From: Flavobacterium psychroterrae | GTDB lineage: Bacteria; Bacteroidota; Bacteroidia; Flavobacteriales; Flavobacteriaceae | Length of the DNA: 64,000 nucleotides | Assembly (NCBI RefSeq): GCF_018380615.1 | Contig: NZ_JAGYVZ010000001.1 | Span: forward strand, 29,623 to 93,622 | Direction of reading: 5' to 3' | Shown here: positions 8,849 to 17,669 of the stretch, in pieces | Numbering within the stretch: the stretch's first letter is position 1 | How the letters are laid out: every line of letters starts with the position of its first letter | Notes under the pieces: model-generated | Told to the model about the DNA's origin: nothing | Database searches by the model: none | The model's input: only the letters and a program-made list of their open reading frames with translations | Made by a program: the position numbers and the translations under genes

Positions 8849-9254
8849 TTTTCCATTTTATTATGGTCACGGTGGTTCCGTTTCCTAATTCTGTCTGAAT
8901 ATTAAATTCATTAACTAATCTTCTCGTTCCGGGTAATCCCAATCCTAAGCTTTTTCCTGTGCTGTATCCGTCCTTCATAGCTAGATCAATATCTACAATT
9001 CCTGGTCCATTGTCAATAAAGGTTACTCGTACTCCATAATCTCTGCCATTATTAACCTCCTCTACAATGACTTTACCGCCACCTCCATATTTCAAAAGGT
9101 TACGTACAAGTTCGCTTGTAGCTGTTATTAATTTGGTTTGATTTAAAATACTCATTCCTACCTTAATGCCATAATCGCGCACGCGGTTACGCAATGGTAC
9201 CACATCTTGTTCTTTTACAATTGGTACTTCTTCTTTATTCGTTGTCGTTATCAT
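8841..9254 (-). CDS. rsbT: RsbT-type serine/threonine kinase, stressosome switch
   Basis: A 137-residue anti-sigma-factor-type kinase of the usual RsbT length (about 133). It shows N-box ATSELVRNLLKYGGGG (Asn52), G1 FIDNGPGI (79-86) and G2 SLGLGLPGTRRL (102-113). In the known system RsbT phosphorylates RsbS and RsbR on stress and is released to switch on a downstream partner, RsbU in Bacillus. No RsbU or sigma-B is encoded here, so another target is likely. The ATG at 9254 is chosen over longer starts because it gives the family length and leaves a 20-base overlap with rsbS. Longer starts would run deep into rsbS. Confidence 0.9.
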   Translation of the reverse strand: MITTTNKEEVPIVKEQDVVPLRNRVRDYGIKVGMSILNQTKLITATSELVRNLLKYGGGGKVIVEEVNNGRDYGVRVTFIDNGPGIVDIDLAMKDGYSTGKSLGLGLPGTRRLVNEFNIQTELGNGTTVTIIKWKNG

Positions 9255-9633
9255 CTGCAAACTCCTCGTTACCGCCATTATACATTTTTGCGCGAAGAAG
9301 ATCCATGCCTTTTTCAACATTAAGTGCACTAATTACACCATTTAATGATAACCCAAGTTCAACAAGTGTAATAGCGACTGCGGGCTGCATACCCACTACT
9401 ACTGTTTGCGCATCCATAATTTTTGACATCACCGCTATGTTGCCTAAAATACGGCCCATAAAAGAGTCAATTATTGATACTGAAGATATATCAATTAATA
9501 CACCTTTAGAGCTGAATTTATTGATAGTATTTATTAAGTCAGATTCAAGATTTTCTGCCAGTTGATCGTACAAATCTACTTGTATCGTAACCAGTAAGAA
9601 ATCCCCCATCTTAAGTATAGGAATTCTTTCCAT
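9235..9633 (-). CDS. rsbS: RsbS-type STAS scaffold protein of the stressosome
   Basis: A 132-residue single STAS domain. The phosphoacceptor region DISSVSIIDSFMGR places Ser57 where B. subtilis RsbS has Ser59. The following TVVVGMQPAVAITLVELG is the classic RsbS signature. RsbS forms the minimal stressosome core with RsbR and holds RsbT until phosphorylated. The acidic tail (EEFADDNDNE) extends beyond the STAS fold and is encoded by the bases that overlap rsbT. It follows rsbR by 20 bases. Confidence 0.93.
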   Translation of the reverse strand: MERIPILKMGDFLLVTIQVDLYDQLAENLESDLINTINKFSSKGVLIDISSVSIIDSFMGRILGNIAVMSKIMDAQTVVVGMQPAVAITLVELGLSLNGVISALNVEKGMDLLRAKMYNGGNEEFADDNDNE

Positions 9634-9653
9634 ATTTGATTAATCGTATTTGA

Positions 9654-10484
9654 TTATTTTCTTTTCACAACAGTAAGCTGAAGCATTTCAAAAGCTGTCT
9701 GAAGAGCGCTGGCCAGAGATGTTTTTGTAATAATTCCGGTAAGATCAATTCCTAAATGCACCACCGTTTGGGCAATTTCCGGACGAATACCACTAATAAT
9801 ACATTCTGCTCCCATTAATCGTGTTGCGCTAACTGTTTTGATAAGATGTTGTGCCACAAGCGAATCAACAGCAGGTACTCCTGAAATATCAAGAATAGCA
9901 ATTGAACTTCCTGTGTCTACAATTTGCTGTAAAAGATTTTCCATTACAACCTGAGTTCTTGAACTGTCAAGTGTTCCTATAATTGGCAAAGCTACAACGC
10001 CATCCCAAACTCTGATCACCGGAGTTGAGATCTCGCTGATTTCGTCAATTTGTCGTGAAATAACATCTTCACGTCCTCTCATAAATGCTTCAAAAGTCAT
10101 GATGGTCATATTATCAACCAAAGCTCCTAATTGCAGATTAGCATCATACAAACTTGCGGGATCTTTCTCTATTTCTGATAAAATTTGAGAAGCTGCTTCT
10201 TTAAATGAAATAAGATATTGAGCATTTTCACGAGGTGAAAAACCGCGTTTTGCTCTTGAACTCGAAATACCCATCATTAAATCATAAACTTTGTCGAATT
10301 CCTTAGAGTTAAAATCATCAGCGTTGCCTTTTGACAAAGCGTCTAATAAAAGTGAAGTAAATTCTTTTGATTCTTCTTCTTCTGTTGAACCATCAGTTGA
10401 ACCTTTTTCTAATAATAGTCTGGTCCAGATATCTAATAATTTGCTTTCGTGCTTTTTCAAGCTCCCTAAAACATTCTTTTGCAT
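9654..10484 (-). CDS. rsbR: RsbR-type stressosome sensor, globin-like N-terminus plus STAS
   Basis: A 276-residue protein, almost the length of B. subtilis RsbRA. The N-terminal part (about 1-145) is all-helical, as expected for the non-heme globin-like sensor domain. The C-terminal STAS domain (about 155-270) carries both regulatory sites: Ser208 in GVPAVDSLVAQ, at the RsbRA Thr171 position (Thr to Ser change), and Thr240 in IRPEIAQTVVHLG, at the Thr205 position. It is the first gene of the rsbR-rsbS-rsbT-rsbX-kinase operon. A TATATTTG -7 box lies 30 bases upstream of the start. Confidence 0.92.
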   Translation of the reverse strand: MQKNVLGSLKKHESKLLDIWTRLLLEKGSTDGSTEEEESKEFTSLLLDALSKGNADDFNSKEFDKVYDLMMGISSSRAKRGFSPRENAQYLISFKEAASQILSEIEKDPASLYDANLQLGALVDNMTIMTFEAFMRGREDVISRQIDEISEISTPVIRVWDGVVALPIIGTLDSSRTQVVMENLLQQIVDTGSSIAILDISGVPAVDSLVAQHLIKTVSATRLMGAECIISGIRPEIAQTVVHLGIDLTGIITKTSLASALQTAFEMLQLTVVKRK

Positions 10485-10513
10485 TTGCTATGGTATTTTT
10501 GTGATTTCGTAAA

Positions 10514-10521
10514 CAAATATA
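10514..10521 (-). promoter_or_regulatory. -7 box upstream of the stressosome operon
   Basis: TATATTTG on the minus strand matches the Bacteroidota -7 consensus TAnnTTTG and sits 30 bases before the rsbR ATG. I see no clear TTG -33 element at the usual spacing, so the call rests on the -7 box and its position. The rest of the interval 10522-10697 shows nothing recognisable. Confidence 0.45.
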
Positions 10522-10697
10522 ATAATAAATAATACCTTATAATTAAAAGAAGAAAGAAATCTTGAGAAAGTTTTTCTTGTTATTTTCTAAATTTAAAATG
10601 GCTTATTTTCGACCGTTTGAAATAAAATCTGACTGTGTTTACTTTTTTTTTAAGATAAAATCTTTCAACATACCCAAATTATCAATAAATCAACACT

Positions 10698-12416
10698 TTA
10701 ACTAATATTCATACTATTCAAAATACGCAACGACGCCGCTTCGCAAAAATCCAGTCCGGAATAATCAGGATTATATCCGCCAATATACGGAACCGCCATA
10801 ATATAGAGATTTTCATTATAAGCGCCATATTGATCAATAATTTGAAAATTATCATTGATTGCAATTCCTGAAACACTCAAAAAATAACTTCCTGTACTGT
10901 CTTTTTCTATTGAAGTATTTCCTTCCGAAAAAGCGATGTGACCCACTTCATTTGACTTAAATTTTATTTTTGCAGGCGTAATTGCCTTTTGTGATAATAA
11001 ACTTTTAAAGGGAAAATCGGCGTAAGACAAATGTGGCTGACCAACACAATCAACAAAAGTTTCATAATAAACCGATTTGGGATTATTTTCTTCATCCGAA
11101 AAATGATATACAATTCCTCCATCAGTTTGTGGTTCTACCGAACTTTCTGCACCAACAGGAATAATATCCAAAACCCCGGCATGATGAAGCGCCAATAACT
11201 CAACACAGGATTTTTGCGGAACAAAGGCAATTACAATCGAAATCAAAGGCATAAGCACTTTTTGAAGCCGCTGCATATCTTCTGCCGAAAGGTATTTTGC
11301 AGGATGATTCATTGCAAAACTTAAAACCGCCAACATTTCTTTCCAGTAAACAGATTCTTGTCTTTTTATGGATTTTTCAGCCTGAACATACTCTGCTTTT
11401 AAAAGCTGAAACGGTTCAAGACGTTCACGAAGTTCCATCATTTCAACCACGAAATCCTCAATACTCAGATCTTTAATTCGGTTATAAAACTTCGGATCTT
11501 TATCCTGGAAAATATCTTTAAAATCTTTTTGAAATACATAATCCAAAGACAAAAAACCGTCATTTGATTTTCTGTGCAATTCTATTTCTTCTTCCGTTAA
11601 AAGCGAACTATTATTAAGATGTGAATCTTCAAGATGAAATCGAACCGCCGGAAGCATACCGCTTCGCGAATGCATTATCATTTTAAAGTCCGGACTTTCG
11701 GCATGGTTTTGAAAACTTAAGTTTCCATTTTCATCTTTTGTAAACAAACCATTTTCTCTGGCAAGCGTTCTAATCGCGTCAATTGCAGTTAAAGACGAGC
11801 CTTTTATCGCAACAGCATGATTTAGTTTCAACAGCAATTTTGATGGCGGATATGGTGCATCAAAATATCCTTTTACTTTTCCTTCATATCGCACAGGCCA
11901 GTTGTGTCCGGTACAAATTACTACATAATCAAACTTCTTTTTATCGGTAACTGTTTCCACCCAAACCTCTTTTTCATGTTCGTTGTAACTAATGTCCAAA
12001 ACATTGCTTTTGTAATGAACTCTCGTTGTTATTCCTGCTTCATCGCCTTTTAACTGTAATAATTTAAACTGATCTGCAAGGTAATATCCAAACAATAATC
12101 TCGGTAATACTTTGTATTCTGTAAACCTTTCCAGATCAATTGCAAATCGTTCCAGAACTTCTGCAGGAACAGTCAAAATCCACTCTGATACTGAATTCAC
12201 AATTCCCGGAGTTTCATTATCTGATACGTTCGTTACATGTTCATCATTTGCCCCTTCAGGACTATAGGGCATTCCTGCACCAAGAGTACTTTTTCGCTCA
12301 TAAATATCGATTTCAAAATTTGTTTTTCCGGATTCAACCAGTCTTTTATACATAAACAGTCCGCTGGGTCCTCCTCCTAAAATTGCAATTTGCTTTTTAA
12401 TTTCTTCCGTTTTCAT
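10698..12416 (-). CDS. FAD/NAD(P)-binding protein, NAD_binding_9 type
   Basis: A 572-residue flavoprotein-like enzyme. The N-terminus has the Rossmann dinucleotide motif IAILGGGPSGLFMYKRL, then a DIYERK acidic strand end and the region LGAGMPYSPEGANDEHVTNV typical of the NAD_binding_9 (FAD-NAD(P)-binding) family. A second nucleotide-contact region is YVVICTGHNWP. The C-terminus has IGGYNPDYSGLDFCEAASLRIL. Substrate and reaction are unknown; related proteins are annotated as hydroxylase- or monooxygenase-like. The start at 12416 follows an A-rich leader typical of these genomes; an in-frame ATG at 12449 adds 11 residues. The gap of about 130 bases upstream contains a partial copy of the ACTTTGCG ... 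TCTGCGGTAA repeat, so it may not share a transcript with corA. Confidence 0.8.
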   Translation of the reverse strand: MKTEEIKKQIAILGGGPSGLFMYKRLVESGKTNFEIDIYERKSTLGAGMPYSPEGANDEHVTNVSDNETPGIVNSVSEWILTVPAEVLERFAIDLERFTEYKVLPRLLFGYYLADQFKLLQLKGDEAGITTRVHYKSNVLDISYNEHEKEVWVETVTDKKKFDYVVICTGHNWPVRYEGKVKGYFDAPYPPSKLLLKLNHAVAIKGSSLTAIDAIRTLARENGLFTKDENGNLSFQNHAESPDFKMIMHSRSGMLPAVRFHLEDSHLNNSSLLTEEEIELHRKSNDGFLSLDYVFQKDFKDIFQDKDPKFYNRIKDLSIEDFVVEMMELRERLEPFQLLKAEYVQAEKSIKRQESVYWKEMLAVLSFAMNHPAKYLSAEDMQRLQKVLMPLISIVIAFVPQKSCVELLALHHAGVLDIIPVGAESSVEPQTDGGIVYHFSDEENNPKSVYYETFVDCVGQPHLSYADFPFKSLLSQKAITPAKIKFKSNEVGHIAFSEGNTSIEKDSTGSYFLSVSGIAINDNFQIIDQYGAYNENLYIMAVPYIGGYNPDYSGLDFCEAASLRILNSMNIS

Positions 12417-12545
12417 TTTGTTTATTTTATTGTTTTCGTTTTTTGTCATTTCGGCCCTATTGACAAAAACTTTGCGTAACTCCTTTGGGAACTCTGCGGT
12501 AAAATTCTTAAAGCATTTAAAATCTGTGGTAAAAAATTCGCAAAA

Positions 12546-13448
12546 CTAAAGCCATTTCTTTCTTTTAAACCAAAGAAAAATAACGATCGAAACCACCACC
12601 ATTACAATCATTGTAATAGGATATGCATAGTAATAATTAAGTTCCGGCATAAATTTGAAATTCATTCCGTAGATTCCTGCTATAAAAGTCAATGGCATGA
12701 AAAAAACCGAAAATACCGTCAATACTTTCATCACTTCATTTGTTTTTCTGGCAGATAATGAAAGATAAATATTGAGTAATTCTTTGGCATCTTCCTGAAC
12801 CTGATCGTTGAGCATCAAAAGTTTAGTATGTAAATCGTGAACATCGCGAAGTGCCGGAGCTTCTTCTCCTTCTGCCCGAATGGAATTCACCACTTCATTA
12901 CTTAACAAGAGCAACTTTTTATATAGCCCTGCCCTGTTTTTCAGGTAATAAATTGCCTCGATCATATCTGTCGCGATATTTTTCTTCAGAAATAATTTCG
13001 ATTCATAACCGTCAATTTCGTTAGAAAGATTTATAGCCGGCTGTTCGAATGAATGCAATGCATCACGCACAATATGAATCGCGATTCCTGTGCTGGTTTT
13101 CACTTTTCCGGTATCAACAAAATTTTGTTTTACAGCAGCAATTAAGGGCTGCGAGGTACGGTGCAATGTGATGATAAAGGATTCGTTATAAAAAATCGCA
13201 ATTTTACAACTCAGGCTCTGAACCGTTTGCAGCTTTTCCTTGTTCTCGTTTACAACTCTTATAATGATGAAATGTGTATTATTATGTTCCTCAAATTTAG
13301 GAAGATGATCCGGATCAAGACAATCTAATAATGCATAGGAATTAAGATTGTACTTTTTACTAATAGCCGAAAGTTCCTCGCTTGTTGGGTCAACAACATC
13401 AATCCAGGTAATTTCAGAATCTTTTATAGTACAATTAGTTATAGGCAT
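12546..13448 (-). CDS. corA: CorA-family magnesium/cobalt transporter
   Basis: A 300-residue CorA protein. The long cytoplasmic N-terminal part includes LDCLDPDHLPKFEEHNNTHF and helical stalk sequences. Two C-terminal membrane helices follow, separated by the selectivity loop YGMNFKFMPEL, with the invariant GMN at 261-263. The tail is basic (FKRKKWL). The length is typical of the shorter CorA forms. The gene starts 18 bases after the GH130 gene on the same strand, so the two are probably co-transcribed. Confidence 0.93.
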   Translation of the reverse strand: MPITNCTIKDSEITWIDVVDPTSEELSAISKKYNLNSYALLDCLDPDHLPKFEEHNNTHFIIIRVVNENKEKLQTVQSLSCKIAIFYNESFIITLHRTSQPLIAAVKQNFVDTGKVKTSTGIAIHIVRDALHSFEQPAINLSNEIDGYESKLFLKKNIATDMIEAIYYLKNRAGLYKKLLLLSNEVVNSIRAEGEEAPALRDVHDLHTKLLMLNDQVQEDAKELLNIYLSLSARKTNEVMKVLTVFSVFFMPLTFIAGIYGMNFKFMPELNYYYAYPITMIVMVVVSIVIFLWFKRKKWL

Positions 13449-13466
13449 TTTGTTTTTTTTTATGAA

Positions 13467-14510
13467 TTAAGCAGTAGTTGAAATCTTAACTGAAGATTCT
13501 TCGGGAATGTGAACTTTATGCGAAAGAAGTTCTTCAAGTAACTCCTGCATAGGGATTGATGCACAGGCAATACAATCATCTGCAGCACCGTAATAAATAT
13601 AAATTTCATCATCGATAACGGCGGTTCCGCTTGGGAAACACACATTATTGACATAACCGTTTAATTCAAATTCCTGATCCGGTGCAAAAAGTGGCTGAGG
13701 CAACCTCGCAATTTCTTTTGACGGATCTTCTAAATCCAGTAAAGCTGCACACGCCACATATGTATGCCCTTTTTCAGTATCATGAACGCCGTGATAAATT
13801 AATATCCAGCCTTCAGGAGTTTCTATTGGCGGAGCGCCGTTTCCTAAATAGGAGAATTCGTGATCGTGATCCGGATCAAGCACAATATGTTTGCAAAATT
13901 CCAGCATGTATTCGCGCCAGAATTCAGGCGTTAAATCCTCAAGCGAATCAACACAGGCAATTTGAACACCCGGATGAATCCGATGTAAAAAGTATAATTT
14001 ATCGTTAATTCGTCTCGGAAAAAAAACCACATTTTTATCCCAGACATAACCTTCACTTCCTGTACTTGGCGTAAAATATTTGTTGTTAAGTCCTGGTTGT
14101 CCCTGCAGTAATCCTTTAAGATCGTACCCTTTTATTTGCGGAACAACGATTCCGTGTTTCGTGAATGTTTTTAAATCTGATGAAGTGGCAACACATCCAA
14201 ACGCGTTTTCTCCATCATAACCACAATAGGAAAGATAAAACAAATCATCAATTTTGACGATTCTGGGATCTTCAACGCCGTGTTTTTCATTAGGAAGTGT
14301 GGGAATTAAAACCGGAACATCAAGCTGACTTTCAATTGTTAAAGGATCTTTGAAAACGCAATATCCAATTGTAGAATGATTGCCTTTGGCAACGGCACGG
14401 TAAAACATATGGATTTTTCCGCCATCGTAAATAACCGCAGGATTAAGAACGCCATCACGTTCAAAATCCAAATCTCTTTTGGTCAAAACCAAACCATGTT
14501 TTTGTAGCAT
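13467..14510 (-). CDS. Glycoside hydrolase family 130 phosphorylase
   Basis: A 347-residue protein with a five-bladed beta-propeller pattern. GH130 hallmarks are FERDGVLNPAVIYDGGKIHMFYRA near the N-terminus, HGVEDPRIVKIDDLFYLSYCGYD (the likely general-acid Asp in EDPR), and ILIYHGVHDTEKGHTYVACAALLDLEDP. The family phosphorolyses beta-mannosides, for example beta-1,4-mannooligosaccharides or mannosylglucose, to mannose-1-phosphate. Exact specificity cannot be read here. No signal peptide, so cytoplasmic. ATG 14510 is preferred to the upstream TTG at 14519. It is the first gene of a minus-strand group with corA. Confidence 0.85.
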   Translation of the reverse strand: MLQKHGLVLTKRDLDFERDGVLNPAVIYDGGKIHMFYRAVAKGNHSTIGYCVFKDPLTIESQLDVPVLIPTLPNEKHGVEDPRIVKIDDLFYLSYCGYDGENAFGCVATSSDLKTFTKHGIVVPQIKGYDLKGLLQGQPGLNNKYFTPSTGSEGYVWDKNVVFFPRRINDKLYFLHRIHPGVQIACVDSLEDLTPEFWREYMLEFCKHIVLDPDHDHEFSYLGNGAPPIETPEGWILIYHGVHDTEKGHTYVACAALLDLEDPSKEIARLPQPLFAPDQEFELNGYVNNVCFPSGTAVIDDEIYIYYGAADDCIACASIPMQELLEELLSHKVHIPEESSVKISTTA

Positions 14511-14729
14511 ATATTTCAAAAATTCATTAAAATTTAAAAAATAAATATACTGCTGAGAGGTGAAATAAATTTACACAAAATCAGTAAACTCTTTCAGAAT
14601 TACAAGGCTTTTGAATTTCTTTTTTGCAGAGATGAAATTTTCTTTTTGCCACAGATTAAAATGATAAAATGATTTTTTTAATCTTAAAAATAATGTTATG
14701 CAATAAATCTTTCGGAAAATCGCCCAGGT

Positions 14730-14777
14730 TTGTCATTTTGACTTTAAACTTTGCGTCTTAGCGACTTTGCGAGATTA
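14730..14777. repeat. Partial copy of the GTCATTT / GCGTCTTAGCG repeat
   Basis: The 326-base gap between the PPC-domain gene and the GH130 gene holds a truncated copy of the dispersed element: TGTCATTTTGACTTTAAAC followed by TTTGCGTCTTAGCG and TTTGCGAGATTA. The opposite arm is missing. The remainder is AT-rich with no recognisable signal. Confidence 0.6.
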
Positions 14778-14836
14778 ATTTTATTTCCCAAAAGCTTAAC
14801 TTAATGACATTTGAGCTATCAAAAGCAGCAAAAAAA

Positions 14837-15358
14837 CTATTTTATACAAGACAATTGCAAAATATTCGCATTTAGTGGTTGTTCTATTTTACGTTCGAGT
14901 TTTTCCTGATTGAGCGTGATATAAATTTCCATTGAACCAGTTCCTACTTTTAAGCCCAAAATATGACCGCCGTAAGCATTGAATTTATCATCGGTTGCTA
15001 TTCCGTGAATATGAATGGATGGTTTTTCTCCATTCCAGGCAATCGATCCCGTGAGATTTCCCATTTCTACTTTTTCGAATTTCTTCGGATTAAATTTCTT
15101 TTCTTTATTATCATAAAAGCCAAATGTAACTTCGCTTCCAAAACCAATTCCCGTAAAATTTGCAAACGGAATTTTTTCCTGCTGAGCGAGATTTTCGATT
15201 AATGCCAATACATCATCGCCTTGGCGTAAAACCATTAAATAACCCGTTGTAGTTTTTATATAACGACATTTTGAAGCATCATTTTGTTGCGCTTGCGCGA
15301 AAGTTGAAGCGAAACACAACAATAGAATTAAAAATAAATTGTTCCTTAATACTTTCAT
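14837..15358 (-). CDS. Exported PPC (DUF296) domain protein
   Basis: A 173-residue protein with a clear signal peptide (MKVLRNNLFLILLLCFASTFAQAQ) followed by a PPC/DUF296 domain. Visible features are GYLMVLRQGDDVLALIENLA, the core FANFTGIGFGSEVTFGFYD, and the His-containing strand PSIHIHGIATDDKFNAYGGHI. PPC domains are best known from plant AT-hook DNA-binding proteins and stand-alone bacterial cytoplasmic proteins. Export to the periplasm argues against DNA binding here. The HIHG histidines could bind metal, which is inference. It follows the molybdenum subunit gene by 45 bases and looks like the last gene of that operon. Confidence 0.82.
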   Translation of the reverse strand: MKVLRNNLFLILLLCFASTFAQAQQNDASKCRYIKTTTGYLMVLRQGDDVLALIENLAQQEKIPFANFTGIGFGSEVTFGFYDNKEKKFNPKKFEKVEMGNLTGSIAWNGEKPSIHIHGIATDDKFNAYGGHILGLKVGTGSMEIYITLNQEKLERKIEQPLNANILQLSCIK

Positions 15359-15403
15359 TTTAGTAGAATTATTAGGTTAATAGAAAATATTCTAAAATCA
15401 TTT

Positions 15404-17644
15404 TTATGAAATCAATTGGTCAAAATGTATGGGTAAATTGTGAATTCTTCGTCCTGTTGCGTGAAAAATAGCGTTTGCAATTGCCGGCGGCATTCCCACA
15501 ATTCCTATTTCTCCAATTCCTTTTACGCCCAAATCGTTGACAAAATTATCATCTTCTTTTACAAAAATAGCTTTCAAATCCTGAACATCTGCATGAACCG
15601 GAATATGATATTCTGCAAGATTGGCGTTCATATATTTTCCGAAACGATTGTCCAGAATTGTTTCTTCGTGCAACGCTTTACTTATTCCCCATATCATTCC
15701 ACCCAAAATCTGACTTTCGGCAGTTTTAGGATTTATAATTTTTCCTGCTGCAACGGCGGTTACGGCTCGTTTTACTTCTATCATTCCTAACTCTTCATCG
15801 ACTTCAACTTCTACAAAAACTGCACTGTGAACGGCTCTCGCTTTTTTTCCGTGTCGTAAAGGATTTGGCATTGCCGTACTTGTGGTTTGCGTTGCTTTTA
15901 GATTATTTTCTTCGAAAATTTGCTTTACACTCACTTTTACATTTAAGTCACTTTTCAGGATTATAAAACCCTGATCAAAAATTACCTCTTTAAATTTAGC
16001 TTTCGCCAAAGGAGAATTTTTCAGGACTTTAGCTTTATTAAATAACCTCTTGTTCATTGATCTACAAGCTTCCTGAACTGCAGGACCAACAGTTGCAACG
16101 GTGAAAGATCCGCCTTGTATGGGCGCAAAAGGCATTTTACTATCGGCATATAAAAACGTAATATCTTCAATAGGCAATCCTAATTCGTCTGATGCGATTT
16201 GCGTCATTACCGTTAAAGTTCCCGTTCCTATATCGGTTACGGCATTTTTAATTTCTACTTTTAAATCCTTTGTCATCGTGATTTCGGCTCTGGCCAAAAG
16301 TCGGTTTGCTTCCCAGATTCCCGTTGCCATTCCGTAACCTACAAGTTTATTGCCGCGTTTCATACTTCGGGGTTCCGGATTTCGGTTTTTCCACCCAAAA
16401 CTTTCTGCGCCTTGCAAGTAACATTCTTTCAATTCTTTACTTGAATATTCCTTTCCCGACGTTGTATCAATATCCGAATAATTGATCAATCGCAATTCAA
16501 GCGGATCAATTTTTAATTTATAGGCAAGTTCATCCATTGTAATTTCAATGGCATGCATTCCGGTGCTTCCGCCCGGAGCGCGCATATCAAGCGGACTATA
16601 AACATCTAACGGAACTAATTCGTGTTCCAGCAAGGTGTTTTCTACAGGATATAGCATTTGCGCCCAGTTTACAACAGTTTCTACATAATCTTCAAATTGC
16701 GAAGTTTCCCCAATTGCTTTGTGATATGCGGCATTTAGTTTTCCGTTTTCATCTGCGCCAAATTTCGTGGTTTGAAGCGTTGGCGGTCGATGTCCGAACG
16801 TGTACATTTGTGCTCTGTCAAGCGTAACACGAACATTTCGTTTTAGTTTAAGCGAAGCCATTACTGCCATAAATAGCTGGTATTGCGGACGAAGTCCTGA
16901 ACCAAAACCTCCGCCAACAAATGGCGCGATAACCTGAACATTTTTCATTTTTAAACCAAAAACGTTCGCCACATACATTTGCGAATTGATGGTTCCCTGT
17001 GTTTTATCGTATATTTTAAGTTTTTCTTTTCCTTCGTAAACCACAGTCGTTGCAAACATTTCCATCGGATTATGATGTTCTGTTCCGTGTGTAAAATCAC
17101 TTTCGATTTTTGCGAAAGATGCCTGATACGCTTTGCCAAAATCTCCTTTTGGTTTTGGTGGAGGCGGTTTCAACATCGATGCTAATCCTTTTTTAGGTTC
17201 TCGGGCTTTGCCTTTGTTTCCGGAAAGATCTGTTGAAAATTCTTCTTCGGTGTAAACCACTTTTATTAAATGTGCTGCATAACGCGCCATTTCAAAAGTT
17301 TCGGCAACGACCAAAGCAATTGGCTGACCGTTATATTTTATTTCGTTGTCTTTTAAGGGTTTGAAAACCGTTCCGGGTGGAGCATCCATATCTGCATATT
17401 GCAAATCAAACCAAGCCGTCGAAGGTTGGTTTTCATGCGTCAAAATTGATATTATTCCGTCCAGTTTTTCAGCTTCAGCGGTATCAATTGACTTTATTTT
17501 TCCTTTTGTGATCGTGCTGTTCACGACGTATCCGTACAATAAATTGTCAACATTATATTCGCCAGAATATTTTGCAGTTCCTGTAACTTTTTGAACGCCT
17601 TCTAAACGGTTTATCGGTTGTCCTATTGAGGGTAATTTTGTCAT
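15404..17644 (-). CDS. yagR: Molybdenum-binding subunit of a PaoABC/YagTSR-type aldehyde oxidoreductase
   Basis: A 746-residue large subunit of the xanthine oxidase family. The start ATG 17644 (MTKLPSIGQPINRLEGVQK) matches family N-termini; longer frames overlap the FAD subunit gene. Cofactor motifs are FVGGGFGSGLRPQYQ, DMRAPGGSTGMHAIE and GTLTVMTQIASDELGL. Near the C-terminus, KGIGEIGIVGMPPAIANA carries the expected catalytic Glu at about 712, as in the E. coli PaoC type (GEIG), not the GEPP of xanthine dehydrogenases. It would oxidise aldehydes to acids using molybdenum cytosine dinucleotide in the PaoABC family. It is third in the run yagT-yagS-yagR, with 25 bases between yagS and its start. 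Confidence 0.92.
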   Translation of the reverse strand: MTKLPSIGQPINRLEGVQKVTGTAKYSGEYNVDNLLYGYVVNSTITKGKIKSIDTAEAEKLDGIISILTHENQPSTAWFDLQYADMDAPPGTVFKPLKDNEIKYNGQPIALVVAETFEMARYAAHLIKVVYTEEEFSTDLSGNKGKAREPKKGLASMLKPPPPKPKGDFGKAYQASFAKIESDFTHGTEHHNPMEMFATTVVYEGKEKLKIYDKTQGTINSQMYVANVFGLKMKNVQVIAPFVGGGFGSGLRPQYQLFMAVMASLKLKRNVRVTLDRAQMYTFGHRPPTLQTTKFGADENGKLNAAYHKAIGETSQFEDYVETVVNWAQMLYPVENTLLEHELVPLDVYSPLDMRAPGGSTGMHAIEITMDELAYKLKIDPLELRLINYSDIDTTSGKEYSSKELKECYLQGAESFGWKNRNPEPRSMKRGNKLVGYGMATGIWEANRLLARAEITMTKDLKVEIKNAVTDIGTGTLTVMTQIASDELGLPIEDITFLYADSKMPFAPIQGGSFTVATVGPAVQEACRSMNKRLFNKAKVLKNSPLAKAKFKEVIFDQGFIILKSDLNVKVSVKQIFEENNLKATQTTSTAMPNPLRHGKKARAVHSAVFVEVEVDEELGMIEVKRAVTAVAAGKIINPKTAESQILGGMIWGISKALHEETILDNRFGKYMNANLAEYHIPVHADVQDLKAIFVKEDDNFVNDLGVKGIGEIGIVGMPPAIANAIFHATGRRIHNLPIHFDQLIS

Positions 17645-17669
17645 AACTTTAATTTTAGGTTTCGATGTA

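Noticed and set aside
8841..9329. RsbT starting at 9329
   Set aside because: This would add 25 residues encoded by out-of-frame rsbS sequence; the ATG at 9254 gives the normal RsbT length.
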